NCBI GenBank assembly: GCA_021498125.1
Contig: JAIZWL010000007.1
Location: 1 to 64,000 of the forward strand
Origin: Candidatus Thorarchaeota archaeon
GTDB lineage: Archaea; Asgardarchaeota; Thorarchaeia; Thorarchaeales; Thorarchaeaceae
Length of the DNA: 64,000 bases
Direction of reading: 5' to 3'
Shown: positions 44,862-54,346 of the stretch, one piece after another
Position numbering within the stretch: the first letter of the stretch is position 1
Layout of the letters: the number at the start of each line of letters is the position of its first letter
Notes under the pieces: model-generated
The model's input: the letters and a program-made list of their open reading frames with translations, nothing else
The model's database searches: none
What the model was told of the DNA's origin: nothing
Program-made: the position numbers and the translations under genes

Positions 44862-45878
44862 ATGCCTGGACTTGTCGTCCGTAAAAATAATGGAGAACTC
44901 AGATGGTATCCGTTCTTTAATCGAGGAGACTTCTTCTCGTTCTATCCTGATAGAGATGCTGGCGTCTATGAGACCGGAATAAAGGTCGGTAAAGGGTTCA
45001 AGTTCGAAAAACATTTGCCAGGGTACTGGATGCGTTCTTCTTCTGGGAAACGTCGAATTGGTGGTGGTAATTCTCTTATTGTGTTGGAGAAGGACGGCGA
45101 TCTGAAATTCTATCGATTTGAAGGCCAGACTTTCATGGTGCATGATACCGGAAAGCGAGTTGGACGCGGTTTCAAACCAGAATGGGACTATATTGTTGCT
45201 GAGTGGACAGGAAACGGTACCAGTGATCTCCTCGTTCGTGATGAGGATGGTCACCTGCGCCTCTTCCCGTGGAATGGCGAAAAGTTCGTTGATCTCGGCT
45301 CCGATGAGCGAGTAGGCGACGGGTTCGATAAAGAAAAGTACACACATCTCTTTGCGGGATACTGGACTGGAGGTTCGACACCTGACCTTGTGGTACGAGA
45401 GAAAGATGGAGACCTCTGGTTATATCCCTTTGATGGGCGCACCTTCAAGGGTCACGGCAAACCACGTCGTATAGGTCGTGGATTCAAGGATCATTTCACG
45501 CATTATCTCGTCGACCACTGGATGGGAAATGGAACTCCTGATCTCATTGTCCGTGACAAACATGGTCATCTTATTCGGTATCCCTATGGCGACTACGGAA
45601 AGTCAGAGGGGTTCACGTTCTCAGACCCGCCCTATGAGGAGGTCGGAAAGGGATTCAAAGAGAAGTGGGTCTATATCGTTGGGCACTGGCGCAAACCCGG
45701 TCACCCCGATCTCATCGTCTGTGATGATCACCATACGATGAAGTTCTTCCCCTTTGAGAATGGTGAGTTTGTAGAGCTTCCAAAGGATCAAAAGATTGTT
45801 GGCAAGGACTGGAACTTTGAAGACTACTGGGATTTCTATCCTATTGATGAACCCACATATCCGCAACCTACGAAGTAG
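44862..45878 (+). CDS. Six-repeat beta-propeller protein
   Basis: A 338-residue protein built from about six repeats of roughly 50 residues. Each repeat holds a HWMGNGTPDLIVRDKHGHL-type stretch, an L-P-Y or F-P-F strand and a VGKGFK-type turn. This is like tachylectin or FG-GAP propellers with one sheet per repeat. There is no signal peptide. GGAGG precedes the ATG at a good distance. No enzymatic motif is visible; a ligand- or glycan-binding role is possible. The repeats are close to each other, which suggests recent internal duplication. Confidence 0.75.
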   Translation: MPGLVVRKNNGELRWYPFFNRGDFFSFYPDRDAGVYETGIKVGKGFKFEKHLPGYWMRSSSGKRRIGGGNSLIVLEKDGDLKFYRFEGQTFMVHDTGKRVGRGFKPEWDYIVAEWTGNGTSDLLVRDEDGHLRLFPWNGEKFVDLGSDERVGDGFDKEKYTHLFAGYWTGGSTPDLVVREKDGDLWLYPFDGRTFKGHGKPRRIGRGFKDHFTHYLVDHWMGNGTPDLIVRDKHGHLIRYPYGDYGKSEGFTFSDPPYEEVGKGFKEKWVYIVGHWRKPGHPDLIVCDDHHTMKFFPFENGEFVELPKDQKIVGKDWNFEDYWDFYPIDEPTYPQPTK

Positions 45879-45944
45879 CGCTCTGCATGGCCTTTACGCA
45901 AGTTTCTTAAGCCACACAAAGACGGCGGGTACGGGTTTAGCGGT

Positions 45945-46733
45945 ATGACAGAGAATGGTAGCCATGATGATCTTGAGCTCTCGTACTTTGAGAGCTCAAA
46001 CATTACAAAGCTGGATGTGATTGGCACTATTCTTGCCGCCATCTATGGTGTTTCAAGTACCATTCCTATCAGTACCTTCTTTGGTGCCTTCGGAGTGACC
46101 AGCACCGCCCTCGGTTTTTCGATTTGTATTGCGCCACTATTTGGGATCCTTCTTGGTCCTCACCGTGGGTTTGCCTACGGTCTTATCGCAGGTCTCATTC
46201 AAGGTGCCTTGGCCACGGTTGTTCCAACAGCAGGTCTTGCCCTTCTTAATCCCCCCGTTATCCTTGGTCCCGCAATCTCGGGACTCTTCACAGGACTCGC
46301 GCTTCGCAAATTTACAACTATCAGGGGGCGGAAGGTTCCCGGGCCGCTCTTCACAGCAATTTATATGCTAATTATTATTACCCTTTATGAGATTCCCAAT
46401 TACACTGCATGGTGGTTCATGTTGCCCTATGCCCTTGCCGCTATTATTGCACTGGTTCTACAGATCTATCAGATAGAGTTCGATCCCGAGAAGGAAGGTT
46501 GGCGTAGATACGCTCAGGTCTTACCATTCACCTTCATTGGAACCATGACGGACTTTTCTATGATGACGATGGGTGCTGTCTACTTGATGGCAGTTCCAGC
46601 TGTCGTGTTTGGATCAGTCATCTTTCCGTTCATGCTCGGTGAGCGAATTGCCGCAACGGTTGTCAGTACTATAATTGCATTCGTTGTCTTGGCAACTTTT
46701 AGAGACGTTCTGATTGTTGGGATGAATAGTTGA
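45945..46733 (+). CDS. ECF-type substrate-binding membrane protein (S component-like)
   Basis: A 262-residue integral membrane protein with six or so helices. The stretch IPISTFFGAFGVTSTALGFSI, then LGPHRGFAYGLIAGLIQGAL, resembles the start of ECF transporter S components, which bind vitamins or metals. No EcfA or EcfT gene is nearby, so any energising module would be coded elsewhere. The assignment rests on helix pattern and glycine-rich loops only. A long, highly charged linker lies at about 170-190. Confidence 0.55.
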   Translation: MTENGSHDDLELSYFESSNITKLDVIGTILAAIYGVSSTIPISTFFGAFGVTSTALGFSICIAPLFGILLGPHRGFAYGLIAGLIQGALATVVPTAGLALLNPPVILGPAISGLFTGLALRKFTTIRGRKVPGPLFTAIYMLIIITLYEIPNYTAWWFMLPYALAAIIALVLQIYQIEFDPEKEGWRRYAQVLPFTFIGTMTDFSMMTMGAVYLMAVPAVVFGSVIFPFMLGERIAATVVSTIIAFVVLATFRDVLIVGMNS

Positions 46734-46844
46734 TTAACTTGGAGGGATTTTATTACATTTTTTACCCCATACATTGCTGAGTGACGCGCGGACATCTAGC
46801 TCGTTTTCGAGTTATTATTTTATGATCTTGCTGCATATATTACT

Positions 46845-47232
46845 TTATTTTATTTCGCTTTTTGCTTGTCTAACGAAATCATACACAATCTCTAGTAGAG
46901 ATATCATTTCTAAGAGTTCGTCGGTTGATATTTTGTAATATTCGTGTGCTATTAGATTTCTAAAGAATACCAGTTTCTTCGCGGCATTGTACATTTCATT
47001 TGTCATCAAGTGTTCCTGTAATAAAATTTCAAATATTTCTCTGTACGTTGAAGGGAAGCCAAGTTTCCGTGTTGTTATAATGGACTCACCTATCAATAAG
47101 AGCATTTACTGTCTGAAAACATTCCATTGCCAACGTATTGTACACAAGATAATCTGAAACGTTTCTATCTCGGAGCATTGATGCCTTATTATAATGTTTT
47201 TCAAATCGCAAAATGTTCTCTACAAGTTTCAT
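46845..47232 (-). pseudogene. HEPN toxin (HepT/DUF86 type), frameshifted
   Basis: From the ATG at 47232, which overlaps the upstream stop (ATGA), a helical N-terminus runs (MKLVENILRFEKHYNKAS to CFQTVNALIDR) and stops at about 47096. A second frame then takes over (GESIITTRKLGFPS to the end at 46845). One frameshift near 47095-47100 separates them; repaired, the product is a normal HepT of about 128 residues. The ribonuclease motif RNLIAHEY (Rx4HxY) is in the downstream piece. The toxin of the MNT/HEPN pair thus seems dead, or is made only after frameshifting, while its antitoxin is intact. Confidence 0.75.
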
Positions 47233-47645
47233 GCTCCCACTCCCTCAGAGATTCGCCTATATAACCACGAGATCTCCAAGTAATTCCTAAGAACTTTCTT
47301 TTTAATCTCTAATAGATGTGTTTCATTTTTATTGAATATCTCAATGCCTTCTTTTAATACATTAAATTGAATATGAAGCGGAAGGCGATGAAAGAGAACT
47401 AAGTCAATTCTATCGGAATAAAGGCTGCCAATATCTGCTTCACTTTCAGAATCCGTTTTGTCTAAAATTACTGCAATATCAGTGTCCGAGAGTGGTTTTG
47501 CTTCTCCTTTTGCAACAGAACCGAAGAGGAAGACGGCAATTACATTTGGGTCATTTCTTAATGTGATCAAAATCTTTTCAATATCATTGTCCATTTCCAT
47601 CATCCTGTGTATCGACGCTACCACCAAAATACTGTCATATTTCAT
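47229..47645 (-). CDS. Minimal nucleotidyltransferase antitoxin (MNT)
   Basis: A 138-residue MNT-family protein. The nucleotidyltransferase motif is GSVAKGEAKPLSDTDIAV (GSx11DxD), with the third acidic residue expected in DLVLFHRL. MNT proteins act as antitoxins that modify or bind HEPN toxins. The gene overlaps the HEPN gene by four bases, the usual order for this pair. The N-terminal 15 residues may be absent if the second ATG is used. The gap upstream (47646-47885) is AT-rich and holds no gene. Confidence 0.85.
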   Translation of the reverse strand: MKYDSILVVASIHRMMEMDNDIEKILITLRNDPNVIAVFLFGSVAKGEAKPLSDTDIAVILDKTDSESEADIGSLYSDRIDLVLFHRLPLHIQFNVLKEGIEIFNKNETHLLEIKKKVLRNYLEISWLYRRISEGVGA

Positions 47646-47885
47646 GCTTTAGTTGGAGTTGCACCATTTATCGCTTATACACATAAACTATTACTTTCCA
47701 TCTATTAAAAACGTGTGTGTATAACGTGATGTATTCAGATATTGAATGGTTGCTTTTTATTTTATCTTTCTTAGAAAGTGCAAGACTGTGATAAAACGGG
47801 CGAATATCATCATTACAAATTATGAATCAAGTTCCGTCATTACATGATGTGAACTTGCTTGTATCAGAGGTCTACGATAATCGCT

Positions 47886-48469
47886 CTAAATCGATTGTAT
47901 CATCTTACGGACATCGAGCCATTTGTCTTCTACAACGAAGATCTCTCTCAGGTTCTCGTCTTCACGACGTCTCAGATATTTGGTGATGATTGCACCACCT
48001 GTTCCTAAAATCGTGAAATATGCAAGAATGAGAATCCCGCCCGGAACCGTCCATACAGCCTCCATACCATATGTTTTCCACAGTGACACTGCCCAAGGAC
48101 TAAGCCACGACCAGATTAATTGGCCAAAGAACATAGATGCAAGTCCCCAAACGAAAAGAATCCTCTTTCGAGTGCGGATAAATGTCCGATAGTAATCAAT
48201 AGTCTCTTCTGGAATGGAGAGTCTTTCTTGGACATGTGGAATGACCTGCTTCTCGATACAGTATACGGGATAGATCCAATAATGCCAGAATCCCATTATT
48301 ACAGCCATGATCGGTACTGAGATCCCAGTATACTCCAACCAAGCAAGGAACCCCATACTTGTATAGATAATTGCGCTCTGAACTATGCTGAACAAAAAAA
48401 GGCAAATGCTACAATAGCTTCAGGATAGTTCCAACAAGTCTGATAGAACTCTTCGTCTTCCTCAGCCAT
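47886..48469 (-). pseudogene. Small membrane protein, frameshifted at a run of seven A
   Basis: From the ATG at 48469 (GAGAGG upstream), MAEEDEEFYQTCWNYPEA leads into a hydrophobic stretch and stops at about 48384. A second frame carries on through the rest (FSIVQSAIIYTSMGFLAWL to KMIQSI). The switch falls in a run of seven A on the plus strand (48394-48400). With one base more, the two join into a single membrane protein of about 195 residues with three helices. Such runs are classic places for sequencing or assembly error, and for slippage. No family recognised. Confidence 0.55.
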
Positions 48470-48589
48470 TTGTATTCCTCTCATTAAAATGAAGTTCGTA
48501 TTTAATATTTTATAGATATAATTTGTATCCGATAATATACTAACATGAACTTTATTTCTCGTTTGCATGGGATAAGGTATTCTATAATT

Positions 48590-49354
48590 TTAACTGCTTT
48601 CGTTGAATTGCCCGTTTGAAATGGCCGTGATCAATTCCATCAATCGTTCCCTTGTAAAGTTCTTCGGATGAAGATAGTAATCCGTCGTAGTGGTTGGGAG
48701 TCTGATGAGTTCGGAGTTAGTGGTAATGATCGCTCCCTCTGGCGTCGGGATTGCGAACTGCCCTTTTCTTCGATGGACTTTGTACCCCGCCAGTTTGCGA
48801 TAACCGAGTTTGAGGAAATTTTTGGGAACAATAATCTTTTCTGAAGTCTGCGCGTTTATTCGATCATCTCGCACAAAGTACAGACTTCCTATTGTGGTGG
48901 GTACCGCGAAGATGATCACATCTGCAACTCGGGTGACCGCATACTCTTTGGTGATGACTGGTTCTTGGTTGATAGTTTTTAATATTCTTATTTGTAAGAA
49001 ATACGATTCAATTTTTGCTGAGCCTTCGGCCTGAAAGCCGCCGATGAGGGCCAGTAAGGTTCCTATGATAACTGACACCAAGTATAGTATATTCGAAAAA
49101 ACAAGTTCCATAAGCAAAATTGGGACTGTCAAAATTACCCCTATGACAATTAATCCTGCACCTCTCCTCCAAGCCTGCTTTGATTGTTTTCTAAGAGCCG
49201 CCAACAACTCTTCTTCTTCATTTGAGGATGTTACTGATTCTTCCATCTCTTTCCTCTCTCCAATCTCCTCGGGATCAAAGTTCCTAAACTCAAGTACAGA
49301 TAAACACGAATCGGTTGTAAATTTTGCTGCAACGGATTCCGTTCTGGTGATCAT
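48590..49354 (-). CDS. Membrane protein, tandem paralogue 2
   Basis: A 254-residue protein with two membrane helices (about 74-120) after a charged N-terminal region, and a cytosolic domain. The domain shares a pattern with the upstream gene: VTRVADVIIFAVPTTIGSLYF, then INAQ, GYKVHRRKGQFAIPTPEG and DYYLHPKNFTRERLMELI. The ATG overlaps the upstream stop (ATGA). No known family. The pair is probably a duplicated membrane-bound module of unknown role. Confidence 0.65.
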   Translation of the reverse strand: MITRTESVAAKFTTDSCLSVLEFRNFDPEEIGERKEMEESVTSSNEEEELLAALRKQSKQAWRRGAGLIVIGVILTVPILLMELVFSNILYLVSVIIGTLLALIGGFQAEGSAKIESYFLQIRILKTINQEPVITKEYAVTRVADVIIFAVPTTIGSLYFVRDDRINAQTSEKIIVPKNFLKLGYRKLAGYKVHRRKGQFAIPTPEGAIITTNSELIRLPTTTTDYYLHPKNFTRERLMELITAISNGQFNESS

Positions 49355-49998
49355 GCCTCTGCTATGTGATCCTCTTGAATTGCCATGACCAGTCGGAGTA
49401 ATTGCTCTTGTGAAAAGTCCCGAGGATGTAAACAGAATTGTTTCATAATGCTCGGAAGTACATAGATCACGCTATCGACTGTGTAAATGTGTTTGTCCGG
49501 TGTTGGGACCGAATAGCGTCCTTCACACCGATATACCTTAAAATCGGCGAGAGTCTTTTTCAGGCAGTCTCTGAAGATAGTTGGGACATTGATCGTGTGC
49601 GCGACCTGTGCATTCAGCAGTTCTAATTTTGCAAAATATATTCTTCCCGTCCTCGGTGTGGTAAATGCGATCACATCTTCAAATCTGATGACTGCATACG
49701 TATCAGTGATGAGCGGGTTGGGTTCTATCTTTTTCAGTTGGTCAATCAATATACGATATGACTTGATCAATGAGGCTCTAGCTATTAGGATCACTCCTGC
49801 TATGGATGCCAGTAAAAACCATGTAGTGAGGAGCTGGAACCAATAGCTCGTATAGCGAAATACCGACGGAATCAGCAATAATACGAGTAAGGGATCAATC
49901 CACGAAAACAAGACGACAATCCCGATCGCTAAACTGTGTTTCTGTGCTCTGAGTAACCTGTACTCAAAATATTCTGTTGAACCCACCATTTGTGACAC
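49351..49998 (-). CDS. Membrane protein, tandem paralogue 1
   Basis: A 215-residue paralogue of the next gene: two helices (about 20-75), then VIRFEDVIAFTTPRTGRIYF, LLNAQ, FKVYRCEGRYSVPTPDK and FCLHPRDFSQEQLLRLVMAI. The shared Y(S/A)(V/I)PTP and LHP(R/K)(D/N)F motifs suggest a common binding or contact surface. It precedes its paralogue by an overlapping stop and start. Function not recognised. Confidence 0.65.
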   Translation of the reverse strand: MSQMVGSTEYFEYRLLRAQKHSLAIGIVVLFSWIDPLLVLLLIPSVFRYTSYWFQLLTTWFLLASIAGVILIARASLIKSYRILIDQLKKIEPNPLITDTYAVIRFEDVIAFTTPRTGRIYFAKLELLNAQVAHTINVPTIFRDCLKKTLADFKVYRCEGRYSVPTPDKHIYTVDSVIYVLPSIMKQFCLHPRDFSQEQLLRLVMAIQEDHIAEA

Positions 49999-50145
49999 TT
50001 AGCCCGCCTCTCTAACTTCCCATGTTGAAGTGATCACGTCAATCGCATTATAGGCTTTCAATGAAAGCAATGCTTTAAATTTATGCGCAAATATTATTCT
50101 TTTATTATTCCGTGCCAACTCTGAAAGAAATTGTGACTTTCCGCT

Positions 50146-50763
50146 TTATCGGAATTTTAATCTCTCAATAACGATCTGCATTGAGCGAAGGATCATGGGG
50201 AGCGGCATTGAAGGTATCGTTGTGGTATGTTTCTCAATTATCTGCTCAGGTAGTGGTGGTACATGTATGAACCCTACTTGTGCTGTGAGTTGGTCCATTG
50301 CACGCCAATGCATGAGATTGTAAAAGAGCCAGTTGCAGCCATAGGTCCCTGCATGATAGCTGACCTCTGCAGGGATTCCTTCATCTCTTAGTGACTTGGC
50401 AAGATATGCAACATCGAGATCCGTAAAATATGCAGGAGGGCCCTCTTTTTCAATTAGGTCGGATTCTGGAATGTTTTCGTAGTTATCTCCACGCATTGTG
50501 TTAAGCGCATTGACTGCTATCTTTTCGAAGGTGATCGCTCCGCGATTTGCTTGGCCACATGCGATCACTACTGACGGCTTATGCTGATTGATTGCATCTC
50601 TGACTTCATCAAGAGCCCGCGTATAGTCGAGATGTAGAACCTTGCCGACAATTTTGAATTGACCCACCGTTGTGTCGTCCATTGCCTTTGCAAGTTCGGC
50701 AGAGGGATTGAGAGACGATCCGTCAAAAGGCTCGAATCCTGTGAGCAGGAGTGTTTTGGTCAT
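50146..50763 (-). CDS. pcp: Pyroglutamyl-peptidase I (pyrrolidone-carboxylate peptidase)
   Basis: A 205-residue cysteine peptidase that removes N-terminal pyroglutamate. The start TKTLLLTGFEPFDGSSLNPS is the family signature; the catalytic glutamate region follows (NRGAITFEKIAVN), then YHAGTYGCNWLFYNLMH with the catalytic cysteine, and the catalytic histidine expected in the C-terminal GFIHVPPLPEQ. The length is normal. It is a lone gene; the LysE-like pseudogene starts 52 bases away on the same strand. Confidence 0.92.
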   Translation of the reverse strand: MTKTLLLTGFEPFDGSSLNPSAELAKAMDDTTVGQFKIVGKVLHLDYTRALDEVRDAINQHKPSVVIACGQANRGAITFEKIAVNALNTMRGDNYENIPESDLIEKEGPPAYFTDLDVAYLAKSLRDEGIPAEVSYHAGTYGCNWLFYNLMHWRAMDQLTAQVGFIHVPPLPEQIIEKHTTTIPSMPLPMILRSMQIVIERLKFR

Positions 50764-50815
50764 GGGTCAGCACCGTCTAGAACGTGGGACTGATGCTACT
50801 TGAATATGGTGGCTC

Positions 50816-51482
50816 TTACGAGACCCCCAGTGAACCTATGATGAACCAGATTCCCAGTGTCACCTGAAATAGACCGACCGCCACATTCATCCAATTGATC
50901 CCTCCCACCATTGCTTTCTTCCGAGCCTTGTCTGTTCCAAGGGTCAAGAATGCACCATAGAGGAGATCAGTTGAGATATGGGTCAGGTAGACGAGGATCC
51001 CAGCCACGAGGATAGTTCCTACTCCCACCTGAAGATCGACCACGAGGACAGTGACGGTAGAGAGACCTATTGCGAACCACCAGAGCAGAAAGTATGGGGA
51101 GAGAATGCTGACCAATGCGCCCTGAATGGTTGCTGGCGGCGGTTACCGGTGGCGTATTTTGCTCATCACTCGTGTCTTCTAATTCTTCAGCAGAGTATCG
51201 GTATTCCCGTAGCGCAAGAAGCCCAAAAAAGATGACCACGAGACCCCCAGCTCCCATGATCAGTGCAATCATGAATGGCGTCATCACAAGCGAGTGGACA
51301 CTGATAATAATAACAATTACAATTCCGACCTCCACGATCGAGTGACCGACCATAGGGAGCATGCCAAATAGCCTGCCTCTCTTGGCTGCATTTTGTATGA
51401 CCGCAGCCGAGAGCGGGCCGGGTGCTAGTGCGCCAGTGAGTGAGAGCAAAAACCAAGCTGCTAGGATCTCAAGAATGGTCAT
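50816..51482 (-). pseudogene. LysE-family amino-acid exporter, frameshifted
   Basis: The N-terminal part (51482 to about 51130) reads a LysE start: LSLTGALAPGPLSAAVIQNAA, then helices to GGLVVIFFGLLALREY. It then runs out of frame near 51128 (SNHSGRIGQ). A second frame, from IQGALVSILSPYFLLWW, completes the protein to 50816. A one-base repair restores about 220 residues with six helices, typical for LysE exporters. It is a recent pseudogene or a sequencing error. The plus-strand DUF389 gene diverges from it. Confidence 0.75.
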
Positions 51483-51647
51483 TTAATGCGCCTCGGGATG
51501 TACCAATACTGGTGCCAAAAAAAAAGGTTCAGCAATGTACACCGGAAAATTTTCATTTTCTGGGCATTGTTATTTAAAAATGCCATGCCCAATATCCTTA
51601 ATAGAACTGGGCCCGCTATCATAGTAGATTCATGGAGCGGCTATGCT

Positions 51648-52763
51648 GTGAAACTAGTACAGATAGTCTTGCCCTACGATAAGACTGAGAGCATCTATAA
51701 TTTCCTTGTTGAGGCAATGGAAGTTGTGAACATTCAGCGTATTGATGTGGGCACGGCTCACCTCCTATTCTTCCGTGTTCCCGACGACCTTGTTTCCGAC
51801 ATGGTGGAGGCTCTCAAGAGTAGGGGTCTTGGTATAGAGTATGGCCTGATCGACGTTATTGATACGAAGGTCTCTCTCCCTGGTGATATCAAAGAAGAAT
51901 CAACAGACGAGAAGTTTCAACGAGAGGCAACTCTTGCTGTTGAAGAGATCTATCGCAACGTCAAGAAGCAGGCATCTCTGAGTTTTGACTTTGTTGCATT
52001 TGTCATCCTAGCTGCACTGATGGCCGGTGTTGGTCTCATTCAGAACAACGTCACGATCATTGTTGCTTCGATGCTTCTCTCACCCCTGATGGGTCCCATG
52101 TTGGGAGTTGCACTTGGTCATGTGGTGGGTGATAAGGGCCTGTTTATCAAAGGCACGCGGAACGAACTGTTCGCACTTGCTCTCTCTTTTGCAGTCGGTG
52201 CGATCATGGCGATGTTGATGCCTTTCCTCTCTCCGGGGCCGCCCTCCCTAATGACCATTGTCGAGAATGACTGGAACTCTCAAGTCCTCACCGAGATAAC
52301 TCGTCGAGGTGGATTTTCCGCACTTGATGTCGGTGTTGCGATCTTCTCAGGGGCAGCAGTGGCAGTCTCTGTGACTCGTGGTGACATGTCATCACTTGTC
52401 GGTGTCGCAATATCCGCCGCCCTCATGCCTCCTGCTGTCAACGTTGGCATGATGATTACTCTGGGCGCGATCAGCGGTTCCGCTATTGGAATTCATATCG
52501 GGGTTGGTTCTCTAATGCTCCTGATTATGAACATCATTATCATCGACGTGGCGGCCATCATCATGTTCCGAATAAAGAAGATCGGGGTCTTGTCTGATAA
52601 GGCCGTGGACTGGGTTCAGGTCTCTCACTTCCGAGACACTGGTCAGTCACTGTACCATCATCAGTCTACTAAACCTAAAGAGACCACATTTACCCCCGCC
52701 TCTTCGTCCTCTTCCCCTCCCAAAACTACGCCAACAGAAAAGCGGGCCGACGGCGAAGGATAG
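51648..52763 (+). CDS. DUF389 family membrane protein
   Basis: About 371 residues from a GTG at 51648, preferred because GGAGCGG lies upstream and the family's usual start (VKLVQIVLPYD) follows; an ATG at 51585 would lie very close to a TATTTAAA box at 51571 and add 21 residues. It has an N-terminal soluble domain of about 100 residues, then six or more helices from about 135, with MLLSPLMGPMLGVALGHVVGD and ISAALMPPAVNVGMM, as in DUF389 proteins. A disordered Ser/Thr/Pro-rich tail ends it. Function is not established. The following gap (52764-53068) is AT-rich, with no gene. Confidence 0.8.
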   Translation: MKLVQIVLPYDKTESIYNFLVEAMEVVNIQRIDVGTAHLLFFRVPDDLVSDMVEALKSRGLGIEYGLIDVIDTKVSLPGDIKEESTDEKFQREATLAVEEIYRNVKKQASLSFDFVAFVILAALMAGVGLIQNNVTIIVASMLLSPLMGPMLGVALGHVVGDKGLFIKGTRNELFALALSFAVGAIMAMLMPFLSPGPPSLMTIVENDWNSQVLTEITRRGGFSALDVGVAIFSGAAVAVSVTRGDMSSLVGVAISAALMPPAVNVGMMITLGAISGSAIGIHIGVGSLMLLIMNIIIIDVAAIIMFRIKKIGVLSDKAVDWVQVSHFRDTGQSLYHHQSTKPKETTFTPASSSSSPPKTTPTEKRADGEG

Positions 52764-53068
52764 GCCAATAGGTAACTGACACATGCCGTAAACTAGATGA
52801 ACCTAGAGCTAATAGAGATCATTAGACACAGATCTGAATGCCTTCCCTATACTACCAACAATGGTGGACTCCTTTTGGAGTTCCCATTTTTCATTTTAAG
52901 AGGTCTTTGTCCCTATTATTTTTTATTCACAATCGACTACTGAATCGTTCTGGTAGGGGCTTAAAAGATTACGTTCGCAAAATACAGATGGTACTCCCCC
53001 AATAGAGTTCCTAGTTTTCTCATTCGGTACACTGATAAGCTCAAGTATGGAAGTGGTGACTGATAGTG

Positions 53069-54346
53069 ATGGAGCAATCTACGATCCCTGACTTTGATTC
53101 ACAGGGCGGAGCAATGTCTGATGATTGGACATTTGAGAGAGCGAGTACAAACTATATGACTCATGGGCTTCATCCCTATCCAGCAAGAATGATTCCTCAA
53201 ATTGCAAGAAAATTGATACTCCGGTATTCGAAATCTGGTGAAACGGTCTGGGATCCGTTTTGTGGGTCAGGAACTGTTTTAGTCGAGTCAATGCTCTTAG
53301 AGCGAAGATCTATAGGGACTGATCTGAATCCTTTTGCTATCTTTCTCTCAAAAGTCAAGACCACACCAATAGAACCCGATCTGCTGAGCATTACAAGCAG
53401 AAAGATCATCGAACAGGTCCTGTCACTAAAGCCGGGCGACATAGAAGCTCCGGTGCCACCAATGCATAATATCGACTATTGGTTTAAAAAATATGTTCAA
53501 AACGATCTCGCGCAAATATTGGCCGTCATTAACGGGATCGAAGATTCTGACCTGCGAGATTTCTTCCGCTTATGCTTTGCTTCCACTGTTCGTGATGTTT
53601 CTAATATGAAACGTGGCGAATTCAAGATCGTGCGGATGCGTAAGGAAAAGTTGGATCGTTTTCAGCCGGAGGTCGCGGCAATTTTTGCCAAGCATGTTCA
53701 ACGGTGCGTCCCGTTGATGAAGTCATTTCATGCAGCACTTGCTGATAAAGAGGTCTCCACTCCTGAGATATTTGAAGTTGACAATCGTGTCGCACCTATC
53801 GCTCCTCGCTCAGTAGATCTCGTCGTGACTTCGCCCCCGTATGGTGACAGTGCAACAACGGTCGCCTATGGTCAGTACTCGAAGTATCTCGCCCTTTTGC
53901 TAGGTCTCGAACACGAAGACGTTGTTTCTGTTGACAAACGAAGTCTGGGTGGCTCAAACAAACATGATCATGCAAATGGCGATCTTGAGAGTGAGAGCCT
54001 CTCAGCGATCTATCATCAGGTGCAAGCAAAGAGTGAGAAGCGAGCAAAGCAATTATTGGGCTTTTTCAATGACCTCAACGGCTCGTTACTCTCAATCTAT
54101 GATAAGATGCGTAGTGATTCACAAGTATGCATAGTCTTGGGAAACCGGTTAATGAGCAGGGTCAGAATTCCGACACATGTGATCGTCTCTGAATTAGGCG
54201 AGGCGATGGGTTTTGAGTTGGAGCAGATGATCCCTCGTAAAATTCCAACTAAACGAATGCCATGGCAAAATGCTCCAGAGAACGTTGAAGGTGAAAAAGC
54301 GGACACAATGCATAGCGAGCATATAGTCGTTCTACACAAGCCTTAG
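53069..54346 (+). CDS. DNA methyltransferase, probably N4-cytosine (MvaI/BcnI-type system)
   Basis: A 425-residue SAM-dependent DNA methyltransferase that would protect host sites. Motif I/X is DPFCGSGTVLVESMLLERRS followed by IGTDLNPFA (about 70-95); the catalytic motif IV is TSPPYGDS (about 252-259), the N4-cytosine/N6-adenine amino-methylase signature. The order FGG then SPPY matches alpha/gamma-like enzymes. GTG and ATG starts lie side by side; the ATG was chosen. The gene converges on the restriction nuclease gene, the two stops overlapping by four bases. An N4-cytosine product would fit the MvaI/BcnI partner. The target site is not readable. Confidence 0.85.
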   Translation: MEQSTIPDFDSQGGAMSDDWTFERASTNYMTHGLHPYPARMIPQIARKLILRYSKSGETVWDPFCGSGTVLVESMLLERRSIGTDLNPFAIFLSKVKTTPIEPDLLSITSRKIIEQVLSLKPGDIEAPVPPMHNIDYWFKKYVQNDLAQILAVINGIEDSDLRDFFRLCFASTVRDVSNMKRGEFKIVRMRKEKLDRFQPEVAAIFAKHVQRCVPLMKSFHAALADKEVSTPEIFEVDNRVAPIAPRSVDLVVTSPPYGDSATTVAYGQYSKYLALLLGLEHEDVVSVDKRSLGGSNKHDHANGDLESESLSAIYHQVQAKSEKRAKQLLGFFNDLNGSLLSIYDKMRSDSQVCIVLGNRLMSRVRIPTHVIVSELGEAMGFELEQMIPRKIPTKRMPWQNAPENVEGEKADTMHSEHIVVLHKP

